47,443 nt of DNA, taken from Hofstenia miamia (lineage: Eukaryota; Xenacoelomorpha; Acoela). Below the pieces are notes generated by a model. It searched no databases. It was not told the DNA's origin and was given only the letters and a program-made list of their open reading frames with translations. The stretch covers positions 234,624-282,066 of the forward strand of contig SCFE01000002.1 of the NCBI GenBank assembly GCA_004352715.1. Direction: 5' to 3'. Each line of letters starts with the position of its first letter. Position 1 is the stretch's first letter. This document shows positions 10,742 to 22,210 of this stretch, one piece after another. Made by a program: the position numbers and the translations under genes.

Positions 10742-11342
10742 TATGAAAGTTCGGGGCTCACTGCTGCCGCATAGGTTGCAGTGGCCTATAGCCGACACTA
10801 TGATATATTATATTTGCTTACGAGCTCGTGTATCAGACTTTGCAGTTCAAATATCTGTCTATCATAAACTATTATACTTGTGGTTTGCGACAATCGATAA
10901 AATTGAAGGCATTACTAATATTTTCAGGTATGAGAGATGACGTAAAATGAAAAAAGCAGAGAATCAATCTTTATTGTAGTAGCAGTATGATTATTCAATT
11001 TAATCAAATTGATTAACTGTACTGAATGAATACAGAAAACTATTTTCGAAATTTTGATCATTATTACAACTGATGGATATCTCATGATACACCTATGTTG
11101 TTATAGAGCACCTGTGCCCTCCTTGCAGGATCTGATTTCACTTTACTCGTTATCACCCGCCCACTCCCTAAGATTTACTATAATTTGATTGTTGGCAAAA
11201 AAGTGTATTTTTTACAAAAAAAAATACCTTACGACTTTTTCTTTTATACAAACGTACCTCAAGTTACTAAAATTTTTCCTATGATATATATAGTAGTAAA
11301 CATTGAATTATGACAAACTTATCAACATTCAATTTGCAATTT
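10742..11342 (+). repeat. Contig duplicated at 12791-13389
   Basis: This 601-bp piece is bounded by single N at 10741 and 11343. It repeats 12791-13389 with a few substitutions and 1-2 bp indels. Being enclosed by Ns, it is probably an alternative-haplotype contig inserted by the scaffolder. Both copies have a short open frame near the start (MKVRGSLLPHR...), but a 1-bp indel changes its C-terminus between copies, arguing against a conserved gene. Confidence 0.8.
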
Positions 11343-11579
11343 NATGAATCAAAATTTCACCTGTGATAAACGATGAAAGAAAGTAAGGCTAAGATTAGAA
11401 CCAGTAAAAATTGTGATTGCTAAATATCTGTTTTGGAAGAGCTGTCCTGTCTTACATTCAGAACTTCGAATTTCTCAAATATAAGACACAGTGAACTAAT
11501 TTCAAAACCAGCCTGCCAAAAGCTGCCAGAGCAGCTACAATTTTTTCAACTATATTTGTTGTAATCACTTACAACAACG

Positions 11580-12673
11580 CAGAGTTGCATATGGGAATTG
11601 AATTTTTATTCCATTCTCATTTCCAGAATGTAGAAATGAAAAAGAAATGGAAATGAAATCTTTTTATGGAATGGAAATGTAATTGAAATTTATGGAAATG
11701 AAATTTCAAAAAAGATATTTTCAATGCAATTGAAAATCTTCAAATATCAATATGATTTTAAAGAACAGTCGCAAAATGCATTAAAATTACCAAAATTAAT
11801 CTCAATCATACAAAGTAGAGCCAATAAAACAACAAAATTTGGTAAATCTCAAATGATATTGATTAAATAATACACTGGCACAAATAAAGCAAGTATAACT
11901 TCCATGCGTTAATTTGGAAAATGTCGCCCCTGATTTCAGGTATCATAAAGACTGAACCTGTTTATGACATCGAACATTTATTATTAATTCTGGTTCCAAC
12001 CCTTCATGTGCATAATATTTTGTGATGCATTCGTTTTTATTGTATGAAAATTTCCAAATATCATCGCTATGCATATATAATTTTAAATTATTTAATTTAG
12101 TTCGATTTTGTACATAATTGGAACTGAATTTAACGGAAATAATCACTAGATATGAAATAGCCTTGGTTGAGTTCAGGATCAAGAGTTATTATGTGTTGAA
12201 CAGTTTCAACAAAACCAATTACTGCACATATCTGTACTAAATTGTAATTATTCTTCAGATTATTGTTAACTTGAAAAACTAGCAGGTTACTAAAAGACCA
12301 TCAAGTCGTCCATTGGGATTTTTACTGGTCTCAGTCCTATGAGTCTAGGACTAACATGGACTAAGGCCAGAAATGTCAAACTTGGGGCCACGGATTACAC
12401 AAAATTACTCATTATAATTCGAATTTTGTTCACAATAAAATTTATGCTGTAGTGCCAATGGCACTATCTGACCAGAGAATTTCATGGAATTAGGATGGCT
12501 CTGAATCCAATGAGACTGAAAGGGACTAACTCCAGAAAAATTGCTTTTTCTGCAGAACCCTAGCATTAGCTCTAATAGTTATGCAAAGTTGTGCAAATTA
12601 ATGTAAAAATACGGAAATTTTTCTAAAATAGTTATGGAAATGGAAGAGAATTGCATTTCCATATGCAAGACTG
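11580..12673. mobile_element. Non-autonomous hAT-type element with perfect 8-bp TSD
   Basis: Left end CAGAGTTGCATATGG (11580) and right end CCATATGCAAGACTG (to 12673) are imperfect inverted repeats of at least 20 bp. The element is flanked by perfect 8-bp direct repeats CAACAACG (11572-11579 and 12674-12681). Just inside both ends lie repeated GGAAATG/ATGGAAATG words (11619-11710 and 12612-12640), a subterminal repeat arrangement typical of hAT transposase binding regions. At 1094 bp with no recognisable transposase reading frame it is non-autonomous or internally decayed. Inside it are two near-palindromes, AGTCCTA...TAGGACT (about 12332-12351) and TAGTGCC...GGCACTA (about 12452-12468). Superfamily follows from TSD length and CAG terminus. 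Confidence 0.88.
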
Positions 12674-12790
12674 CAACAACGACACAATAGATCAAAAAAC
12701 AATGTAAAACATAAAAACATGCTGAAATATAAATGATTGTAACTTATAATGGCATAATATAGTAATTTACCTCTCGAATAATGCGGAGTC

Positions 12791-13389
12791 TATGAAAGTT
12801 CGGGGCTCACTGCTGCCGCATAGGTTGCAGTGGCCTATAGCCGACACTATGATATATTATATTTGCTTACGAGCTTGTGTATCAGACTTTGCAGTTCAAA
12901 TATCTGTCTATCATAAACTATTACACTTGTGGTTTGCGACAATCGATAAAATTGAAGGCATTACTAATATTTTAGGTATGAGAGATGACGTAAAATGAAA
13001 AAAGCAGAGAATCAATCTTTATTGTAGTAGCATTATGATTATTCAATTTAATACAAGTGATTAACTGTACTGAATAAATTCAGAAAACTATTTTCGAAAT
13101 TTTGATCATTATTACAACTGATGGATATCTCATGATACACCTATGTTGTTATAGAGCACCTGTGCCCTCCCTGCAGGCTCTGATTTCACTTTACTCGTTA
13201 TCACCCGCCCACTCCCTAAGATTTACCTATAATTTGATTGTTGGCAAAAAAGTGTATTTGTTACAAAAAAATACCTTACGACTTTTTCTTTTATACAAAC
13301 GTACCTCAAGTTACTAAAATTTTTCCTATGATATATATAGTAGTAATCATTGAATTATGACAAACGTATCAACATTCAATTTGCAATTT
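12791..13389 (+). repeat. Second copy of the 10742-11342 contig sequence
   Basis: Embedded in a continuous contig, so this is the better-supported location of the sequence. It starts 110 bp after the hAT element and contains no recognised gene. Confidence 0.75.
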
Positions 13390-16311
13390 ATACACGTAAA
13401 CAAGACGCAAGTTATTTTTCCAAACTATCCAGAAATTTCTGTATGTATTTGAAGAAAAACATTTTGAAAGAACATTGCAAAAAATACATATTTAAAGCAC
13501 TCTTTTGAACAGTCTTTAAAACACCCCAAGTCTTAAGCATGCCAACCGTTCTTGGATATTCTAGCAATGTTTCCTTATTCTGCAAAGTGTAAAATAGTCT
13601 ATTTTGGATCAGGTACTGAAAATTTAAAAATACAATCGATTCTAATTTAGGAATGTGCGACAATTTTTTGTACAAACAAGCTATAATATAATTTCTATTT
13701 AATTAATTTCTTGCTAGCAACAATATTTTCCGTAATATAAGCGTTGGGAACTTTCTAAATATATAGACAATTAGGATTCTTACTGCGGAATATAAGAAAT
13801 TCAATATGTTTAAATTTATCAGAAGGCCTGGGTGTCAAAGATTGAATGAAATTCATTAATTATTAAAGTCTATGGCTATAAGAGTTCAATTCATACCTTT
13901 AACTTCTTCCGTTCTTGTGGTGTAGACTTGTGTATTAGTGCTCATTGAGGATGAGTCTAAAGCAATTTATCAATTTATGAGATAGTTTATGTAATCAAAT
14001 ATTAAGAGATTTACATAAGAACGTCAACATATCTCAAAATCAGATTGGTTGCACTACATGCTTACTTTGTTTTCTGACAAGGAATGACATTTTCTGAACA
14101 TTAATAGCCAAAATATTTACAGAATACTAGAAAAAGCCATAAGTAAGAAAATTAACCATTGGGGTGGCTTGAGTTTCTGTCTTACCACATGGGTCCTCTA
14201 GAGCATGAACAATTCTTTGTGGATCAAAACTTATCAAAGACTTTATGATACAGATGTAAATGTAATTTCCAAAGCCGAACTTAATCCGTAATGTGTTCTC
14301 GATTATTATTACTATTTTTGCAGAATATATAAATTAATATATATATATATTTATATATATTCAATTGATTAAAATGACAAAATATAATTTCAAGACTGTT
14401 TAGTAGAATCTTTCTATAAATTTGTTAAGGTATAACGGCTGCTTAGCTTAATATAATGACAACTAGGTAAGACTAATGGAGATTTTATTACGAATAATTT
14501 GTAACAAATTTTCTATATTTGTTTCGGTGTTCCTCTTACCCCAGTATCCTACACAATAAACCATAACTCTGAATGTTTTATTAGCAATAATAATATTGAA
14601 AATGTATTCCTCTTTAGGATTTTACTTTTTAATGCTTCTAGGACTGCAATTGGGGGACGGGAGGGGAGAGTTCGAGCTACATTAAAGTAAAGTTTCAGAC
14701 TTTAAGAGATTGTAAAATATCTAATTTATATCCATCAATAGTCTTTATTAGGCTGGTTAGCATCTCAGATGTGGAATAAATTAAAATATTGTTTAAGGAC
14801 TAAAATATATATGACTTCTCGTCATTTGTAGATTTCTGCTTTAGATTTCTCAATAGCAGTATACTTGCTTTCAAAGTCATCGATAATATATCATTGACAA
14901 TATAATGATTTTAATCTACATATTGAAATTTCAACATGGTTGTTGAAGCGCTTGGTGATCTGAGAATTTCATGTTAACTTGTTTTTCAATTCATGGATGC
15001 TCTTGCTCATGGGAAGAGTTTTCATTTGAATGTCATTGGAAAAGAAGTGAAAGCTGAAGATAAAAATCTTCAAATTATTTAAAACAATTTATTATTGAAT
15101 CATTGAAAAATTTCCTGTTAAATAATTTTATATTAATGAAATATGTATCTCTCTGTTATTCAATTTCGGAAATCTTCTATTTATTTTTTCAACAGGACTT
15201 CCGCTTTTTAAAATTCTTCCTGCACCCATTATCAATATAAAAGCTGTTGTCTAATATTACTTTTCATCCTATTATTTTATTTTGGTATTGAAAACCATTT
15301 ATCATTTTCTGAAAAAATCATGTTTGTAAAATCAATAAATAGACTAGCTTTTGTCTGAATGTCGCAATCATTTATAAAGAGTTGCTTTGATTGTACACAC
15401 TCAATATACTAATAACTATTTGATCTTTGCTCCTATTATAATTCACCTTTTTTAATTTAGATAATGATTATTCACAATATAATTCCCGGCAAAACAATGC
15501 AATTGATTATATTGTTATCATGGAAAGACTACATTCTAACTGATATGTATAAAAGGGTAGCATAGGTTCTCTTGCAGACAATGGTAAATAAAATAGTCCA
15601 AAAATTTGGTTATTAATATGAAAATTGAAATGAGAATATGATATTCTTTGTAAATACTAATACTAAATAATAATAATTATTTATGATTTAAAAAAGATCC
15701 TCTTCAATCTATAAACATTAGTGTGGTTCTTTTCACTGGAAAATATATATCACCTATTTGTAAAATGTTGGTATTTTAACAAACTTGAGATAACAGACGG
15801 TGACACTAACACAATGAATTATATCTTGGGGCTTTGAAAAACAATAATGCAATGTTTGTAAATGAAAGCACTTGGGAATAGATCAATTATGTGAAAAATA
15901 GCTGTTTTGAACCATTTGTTTTGTTGATCTTCCTGCTTTTATGATTTAGTTGGGGTATAGGTGTTATTGAAAGTTTACAATTTAGACCTTAAATTAATTT
16001 GCGAAGGATGCTTAGAAATCAAATTTTGATTATTTTAGAAAATAAGAACCAACATTGAAATAAGAACTTTTAACAATTCCTCAACACTCAGAGCTTGAGA
16101 ATCATCATTGCCAAAAAAGGTTTTAACATTGACATATTTAGGAATTGCTAATTGACTATAAGCTCATTTAGTGTCCTTTATAAGAACTCAATTATTAACA
16201 ACATTTTTGAATAAATATTGGGGCTACTTATTGAATTTGCATTTAAATATGCTGTGTTTATTTAATTAACTGATGAAAATACGTAGGCTACAATAAATAA
16301 TGTAATTAACA
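13390..16311. other. 2.9 kb without recognisable genes
   Basis: A+T-rich sequence. It contains an imperfect (AT)n tract at about 14325-14361. The minus-strand open frame at 13412-13675 (87 residues, rich in F, K and L) has no motif. No terminal repeats or RT blocks were found by eye. Confidence 0.5.
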
Positions 16312-16313
16312 TA

Positions 16314-16339
16314 CAGATCTGGACAAAAGTATTGAGACA
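16314..16339 (+). repeat. Tc1 left terminal repeat, outer direct repeat
   Basis: CAGATCTGGACAAAAG, followed by TATTGAGACA; preceded by TA. It matches the right end in inverted orientation at about 22 of 26 positions. Confidence 0.88.
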
Positions 16340-16510
16340 GCTACCAATTTAATAATTAAAAAGTTGAGTGATTTAGTTGTGTACAAGAATCGGTTAATAA
16401 GATTAGATGACAAAAAATGTACGTCCTGACACTTCCAGACAACAAATTGAATACAATATAATTATGACTTAATGCTTCCCCTTTGGATTTTATGTAACCA
16501 GAACTTTCTC

Positions 16511-16532
16511 AGAGTTGGACAAAAGTATAAAT
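16511..16532 (+). repeat. Tc1 left terminal repeat, inner direct repeat
   Basis: CAGAGTTGGACAAAAG followed by TATAAA, about 200 bp inside the left end. Same core (GGACAAAAGTAT) as the outer repeat; probable second transposase-binding site. Confidence 0.75.
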
Positions 16533-16571
16533 GTTTGAATAGTTATTTAAATAAATTTTACTGTGTACCCA

Positions 16572-18285
16572 ATGCCAAAGACTTTAACTTTACCTACCTC
16601 TAAGATAATACCCTGATATCTTCCTGGATAAATTGGAAAATTCATTATTTTGAGAAATACCTCCGGCTAAGCTTAGCCTCCATTAGTCAGCTCACCAATG
16701 CTGCAAAAAGTCCTGTTGTGCAAAAGGTCCTGTTGGGTGCCGTATAACAAAATTTAGGAGACTTAACAATATTGGTTTTCAAAAAACAGGGTATTCTTGC
16801 AAATCGAGTTATAGAGATGATAAGGCACTATTTTATCCATTGAAGAGGGATCCCTAAAAAATTTGCAGGCAGTTAAAGCGAGAGTGGTACGTAGTTAATC
16901 ACCTCTGAAATNGTCCTGTTGGGTGCCGTATAACAAAATTTAGGAGACTTAACAATAGTGGTTTTCAAGAAAACAGGGTATTTTTGCAAATTTAGTTATA
17001 GAGATGATAAGGCACTATTTTATCCATTGAAGAGGGATCCCTGAAAAATTTGCTTTCAATTAAAGCGAGAGTGGTCTGTAGTTAATCACCTCTGCAAATT
17101 AATTGTTAGAAGAATTCTAGTGTGATATCACCTTATTGTTAGACTGTGTAGAATTGCCATCAAAAAACCATATATTTTCAAAACACAAGAGAAAAATCTG
17201 CTCAGATANNNNGAGTGGTACGTAGTTAATCACCTCTGAAATTCATTGTTAAAAGAATTCTAGTGTGTGTGATATCACCTTATGGATAGACTGTGTAGAA
17301 TTGCCATCAAAAAACCATGTATTTTCAAAACACAAGAGAAAAATCTGCTCAGATAGGTGCATTAAGCGAAAAACGCATACTAACCAGTATTGGATTAGGG
17401 CCATATGCTCGGATGAGAGCAAGTTCGAGCGATCAAAAAGAGTTTGCCGCAAATGCACAACACCAGCGTTTAAATGTGGCGGTAATTGGATAATGGCATA
17501 GGGGTGCTTTCAGCAATTGGAATGTGCAAGATCATCAAAGTTGATGGAATAATGTATTCAGCTAATTATGCGTCAATCTTGCGTTAAACCCAGTTGGCAG
17601 TCTTCCACTATATGATTTTATTTTAGCAAAAGAAGAACNTATTTTCAAAACACAAGAGAAAAATCTGTTCAGATAGGTGCATTAAGCGAAAAACGTATAC
17701 TAACCAGTATTGGATTAGGGTCATATGCTCGGATGAGAGCAAGTTCGAGCTATACTTTCGACGCCTAGAGTACATTAGGAGGCGATTAGAGCTATCAAAA
17801 AGAGTTTGCCACAAATACACAACACCAGCGTTTAAATGTGGTGGTAATTGAATAATGGCATAGGGGTGCTTTCAGCAATTGGAATGTGCAAGATCATTAA
17901 ATTTAATGGAATAATGTATTCAGCTAATTATGTGTCAATCTTTCGTGAAAATCTGTTGTCAGACCTCCAGTATAGTGATTTTATTTTAGCAAAAGAAGAA
18001 CCCTGTCACATATCACGATTCACCAGACAATTTGTTGAAAAAGGAGGTAGCTCCTATTTCAAATTGAAATGTGCAAAGTCCTGAACTCAATATAATTAAA
18101 CATGCTTGGACAGAATTGCAAGGAAGAGTAGCTAAACGTTAATCTTTCAATATTGAGGATCCTTGGAAAGCAATTGGATAAAAATTTAATAATTTTTAGT
18201 GAATTTTTTTGAAAAACTTCTTTTTACTATGCCCAATCGGGTTAATGAGGTGATTCAGCAAAATTGGTGGGTTATCCGATACTAA
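16572..18285 (+). pseudogene. Tc1-like transposase (dead), copy B, assembly mosaic
   Basis: From ATG at 16572 (MPKT) to TAA at 18283-18285. The N-terminal part is heavily decayed. Downstream blocks are clear: an IVRRIL / IAIKKPYIF block, CSDESKFE, in the piece starting at 17640 a fuller LYFRRLEYIRRR segment, TTPAFKCGG, GMCKIIKFNGIMYSANY, SIFRENLLSD, PCHISRFTRQF, SPELNIIKHAWTELQ, FNIEDPWKAIG and MPNRVNEVIQQN. Lesions: TAG at the WGCF Trp codon, a further TGA before it in the 17640 piece, a frameshift right after, Lys where the second catalytic Asp is expected (LAKEEPCH versus QQDNxPxH) and Lys for the catalytic Glu (IIK versus PIE). The protein is inactive. Confidence 0.88.
16727..18000 (+). 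repeat. Three consecutive contig-overlap duplications inside Tc1 copy B
   Basis: 16727-16911 is repeated from 16913; 17069-17208 is repeated from 17213; 17320-17638 is repeated from 17640. The copies differ at several positions (for example TTGCAGGCAGTT versus TTGCTTTCAATT), more than the other overlaps in this window, which suggests paralogous elements rather than alleles. Confidence 0.8.
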
Positions 18286-18532
18286 TAAACTTAGAATTCT
18301 AACTGCATAATTTTTTTGTTGTTGATTAATTTTTGGTTATGCCGAATACTAATATTTTTGTTGAGTTCAGATTTTTTTTAATATATTTCTCCGAATAATT
18401 ACTAGGATGTCCTTTCTACTTTTCCTAAACAATATAATAGCATTTTATTAGCTGATTATAGAATAATGTGTAGATAATAACCCAAACTTAAAAAAATTAA
18501 TGGTTGTCTCCATACTTTTGTAGAGGTCTGTA

Positions 18533-19422
18533 TATGTTTTCTTGAAATATCTATTATCACTTGATAAATTATCTAGCTGAAGATTTCTACTATAAAAATA
18601 ATACAAATTTTGCAAGCATTATTGTACTCATATTGGCTCTACTAACTAAATCAGTTTGTATCATATTTTAAATTTCTGATAACTATTTCGAGAACTGGTT
18701 AGTGCAATAATGCAATTTATATTTATATGATTTTTTAATGTGTGTTTTTTGTCGCTACACTTGTGAAATCATTTTTTCTGTCTGAGAATGCTTGAATTTT
18801 ACAATTTAGTTGTCTACAGCACAGCGAAAACATTGCTATTATTATATTCGTTGAAATAAGAAAAAGATCAATAATAGTAATTGAGAAGATTTAACTTTTT
18901 CTTAACAAAAATAATCTGAATGAATTTCAAAAAAAATGGTACATCAAACTGAATAGCATAACGGAATGTAACTAGAGATCATTGGGAAATTATTATAGTA
19001 TGGGTAACAAAAGTCTAAAAAGTCTTTGCAACAAAATTTATGGAAGGCTTCTTTCGACTGATTGAATAGCAATAAGTTCATTTACGTGATCTCAGTTAAC
19101 TAGAAAAAATTGTGTCAGACAGAAGAGAAATGATTTCAGAAAATCTTTGCCAATTTCGGTTATAATCTTAGCCCCCTAACTTGTTGTTTGTTTACGACAA
19201 CCAGTTAAATCTGTAACCGTACATCTCTAGTGTAGTTGATCCGCGAGTACTTGCTTTAAATTTAAAAACTCAGGTGAGAGACTGGAACAATTTTCACTAG
19301 AAAAATTTGGCTTTCATCAATTACCAGGCTTCTATGGGAACAGATTTTTCTCCCCATATCTATTTCATTATACGAAAAATTTTTTGTTCCTTCCTATCCT
19401 TTCCCATTGTTCTTTAAGCCAA
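18533..19422. other. Flank between Tc1 and LINE remnant, copy B
   Basis: Colinear with 931-1138 plus 5417-6076 of the A copies. No coding region recognised. Confidence 0.5.
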
Positions 19423-20480
19423 TTGATGGTCCTCTGGCTGTTTCATAAATTTCTTTAATGTTTTTTAGGTTTATTCAAAGTAAATAACATTCCAGTCATG
19501 TGGGTTGCCATTTCAAAACAGTATTTTGTGCTGCATTGATTAAGCTTGGTTGTTGGAAGTGATTGAAACTTTGGTAATTTAAGGGATTTTTCTTGGTTTC
19601 AAATACATTTTTTCATTTCTTTTAAAGTTTTTAATTAATTTTTCTTCTTTCAGTTGAAATGGTAAATCATTCCATAGGTCAATACTAAAGTTTGTAAATT
19701 TATGTTGTCTATAAGAATTTGTTATTAACTGCATTTTAGTTGGTATTTGCCTTCAATTTGGAAAATGTTCCCAGAAATTTTAGCTTTTGCAAGTATTCTT
19801 ATGAAAACAAATAATCTCCTCTAATTATAATTTGCTTTGTTCTTTCACAGATGATGCTGATGCTCCAACTGAAAATTCTTTCTAGTCTGATCTTCATTCT
19901 TTTATTGAAAGTTTTTCATAATCAAACTGAATATAAGTAATGAAGAAATATATAAGATTTTATTAGAACAATTTTTCAATTAATGCGTATACATCTTTGA
20001 ATTTTAGATAGCATTTAATTCCTTGTATTATTTTCTGAATTATTTTGTTGTATTCGTTTTCAAATGTTAACTTATTATCAAAGAGTATTTATAAGTATTG
20101 AATTTTAGTCAATTCTTGTGTGATATTATCGTTTATTTTTAAAATAAATTTTTTATTCTTGTTAGAACTCCTTAGCACTATAAATGTAGTCTTGTCAACA
20201 GTTAACTTCATATTGGACGCATTTTATATTTTGATTAAAATTTTGAGATTTGTGGCGCTATTATACATAAAGAATAATTCATTCCTATTTGTTTCTGGTT
20301 TTAAGTTTTAAATACGGACAAAGGATCAGACATTGTAGTTTTTATTGTTATTGATTCATGAAGGTTTTGGATTTTTTCTCAATTAATTTTCAATTTTCAC
20401 TTTGATTCTTTCATTAGATTAATAAACACGAAAAAGAATGACTTCCGGGCAGTGATTGATCTCTATTGTGTTTTTTTTGA
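19423..20480 (-). pseudogene. Decayed non-LTR retrotransposon RT and C-terminal region, copy B
   Basis: Minus-strand translation, with frame changes, gives in order: a weak FFVFINLMKES block (compare LLFLIYINDL after the QG motif), a position where YADD is expected but reads roughly YNV-stop, MKLTVDKTTFIVL (family: L-x-L-N-x-x-K-T), ILFDNKLTFENEYNKII (family: LGv-iD-x-L-x-w-x-x-h), a Y-x-x-x-W block about 200 bp on, and finally LWNDLPFQLK (WN-LP motif). This order is specific to LINE ORF2 proteins. It is heavily mutated and lacks the endonuclease region, at least in recognisable form. It differs in sequence from both the 29.1-30.4 kb and the 36.7-43.2 kb LINE fragments, so it is a third lineage. 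Confidence 0.6.
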
Positions 20481-21398
20481 TGAATGAACCGCACGAACCC
20501 TAATGAAATTTTCAAGTTCTGAACATAAGAAATGGTAACCACATGGAATAATAAAGAGAAACTTTGGGATGACGACTTCTTTTAGCAAATTTTCATTGTT
20601 GGATTGCATTTTTTATTAGTTCATTTTAATCACAAATTGTTACATGTTGGGAAGTGGTATGAGGATTTCGGAGGCCGACCACAAAAAACTACTATGAAAA
20701 GGGTAGGATTACTAAGATAGTTATAAAAGTTTCTGCACATTAGACTTTTCTCGGATTGAAATAACATGTTTTATATGAAAAAGCATTTATAATTATGGCA
20801 AGCATCGCTATATAATAGCATTTTCTACAAAAAATGCAACAAATTAACTAAATTTACATGATGTTCATAATGCTAAAAAAATGACAAACTCTGCTTACTG
20901 TGTGCGAATTTTGTTCCTCTCGATTCTCACTTTCCCATAAAACATCTATTTTCTTCAAGAATTTTACCATACCGTCCCATGCCATGGAAAAGTCTTTTAC
21001 CCCATGAGAATCCTGCCAATTACACTGTCCAATTTATCTTAAAGCTTAAGACTATGCATGAATAAAATCGCATGTGTCCCTTACTAATTTAAACAATCTG
21101 GTAGTATTTCTGAGGTTCATTTTTGCCCATCACTCTTTCATTTTTGTGAATGTACATTTTGGTGAGATGTGTTTGCTAGACTTACGTTTATATTAATAAA
21201 ATTCATTTTTGTCAAAAACTCAAGATGTTAACTACAAACTTGTGTAACAGAATAGATCAATGTCTATTTTATAATAAAATTAACAAAAAACAAGACTTAG
21301 CGTTTATTTGACAGGCACTTGGTCAATGGTAACGGCGGTAGTTTCAGTTCCATGCTCAAGAACTAACATCATTCGTGAATTTCTAAAGCATCTGTGAT
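20481..21398. other. Non-coding part of block copy B
   Basis: Colinear with 2741-3637. No gene seen. Confidence 0.5.
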
Positions 21399-21995
21399 GT
21401 GGTGCACAAGCTTGGAAATCGGTCAACTTTTCTTGACCCTATCTGAACCAGGCCAAGCAGTTTCTGAACCAACTTGGGTTTTAGTAANNNNNNNGAAAAG
21501 TCTTTTACCCCATGAGAATCCTGCCAATTACACTGTCCAATTTATCTTAAAGCTTAAGACTATGCATGAATAAAATCGCATGTGTCCCTTACTAATTTAA
21601 ACAATCTGGTAGTATTTCTGAGGTTCATTTTTGCCCATCACTCTTTCATTTTTGTGAATGTACATTTTGGTGAGATGTGTTTGCTAGACTTACGTTTATA
21701 TTAATAAAATTCATTTTTGTCAAAAACTCAAGATGTTAACTACAAACTTGTGTAACAGAATAGATCAATGTCTATTTTATAATAAAATTAACAAAAAACA
21801 AGACTTAGCGTTTATTTGACAGGCACTTGGTCAATGGTAACGGCGGTAGTTTCAGTTCCATGCTCAAGAACTAACATCATTCGTGAATTTCTAAAGCATC
21901 TGTGATGTGGTGCACAAGCTTGGAAATCGGTCAACTTTTCTTGACCCTATCTGAACCAGGCCAAGCAGTTTCTGAACCAACTTGGGTTTTAGTAA
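20987..21995 (+). repeat. 501-bp duplication across a 7-N gap
   Basis: 20987-21487 and 21495-21995 appear identical, separated by N at 21488-21494. The right copy starts at the gap and continues into unique sequence. An unmerged contig overlap is the clear explanation. Confidence 0.9.
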
Positions 21996-22202
21996 TAACA
22001 AAGGCCTTTTTCTTAATTATTTTGTATCATATTTAGTATGCGAATCGAATTGAAATAAGTGAACGTAGGAACTGATTTTTTAAACAAAACATATGCGTTC
22101 AATTTCAACAAATGTGCATCCTGAATTTTGAGTCTTGGTCCGACCCACCGAGAAGGTTTTTCGACGAGAACCGATCCGCAGGTCAACCCGTTTCCAGACT
22201 TG
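21915..22202. mobile_element. hAT-like MITE, 288 bp, copy B
   Basis: Starts CAAGCTTGGAAATCGG and ends CCCGTTTCCAGACTTG, imperfect inverted repeats. It is flanked by GTGGTGCA (21907-21914) and GTGGTGCG (22203-22210), 7 of 8 identical; copy A has GTGGTGCG at its left side, so the original duplication was 8 of 8. The left 81 bp also appear at 21407-21487 through the contig overlap. Near the right end are GGTCCGACCC and GGTCAACCCG, the short GACCC-type words common in hAT subterminal regions. No coding capacity. Confidence 0.7.
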
Positions 22203-22210
22203 GTGGTGCG

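Larger units (their letters stand above)
16314..18530 (+). mobile_element. Tc1-like transposon, both ends present, copy B
   Basis: The left end CAGATCTGGACAAAAG starts after TA (16312-16313). The right end, whose reverse complement begins CAGACCTCTACAAAAG, stops at 18530 before TA (18531-18532). An inner direct repeat of the left end (GTTGGACAAAAGTATA, about 16515-16530) lies 200 bp inside, an IR/DR structure. The apparent 2217 bp includes about 640 bp of duplicated contig overlaps around N at 16912, 17209-17212 and 17639; the real unit is about 1.55-1.6 kb, normal for Tc1. The overlapping pieces differ from one another by several percent, so the assembly here is a patchwork of paralogous copies. 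The right inner repeat has been lost by a 56-bp deletion near 18357. Confidence 0.9.

Noticed and set aside
13412-13675. 87-codon minus-strand frame
   Set aside because: No motif, no start context, composition of random A+T-rich sequence.
17249-17458. Minus-strand open frames over Tc1 (17249-17458, 17623-17820)
   Set aside because: Antisense shadows of the transposase pseudogene.
20120-20311. Plus-strand hydrophobic frame
   Set aside because: Antisense of the LINE RT remnant; hydrophobicity comes from T-rich sequence.
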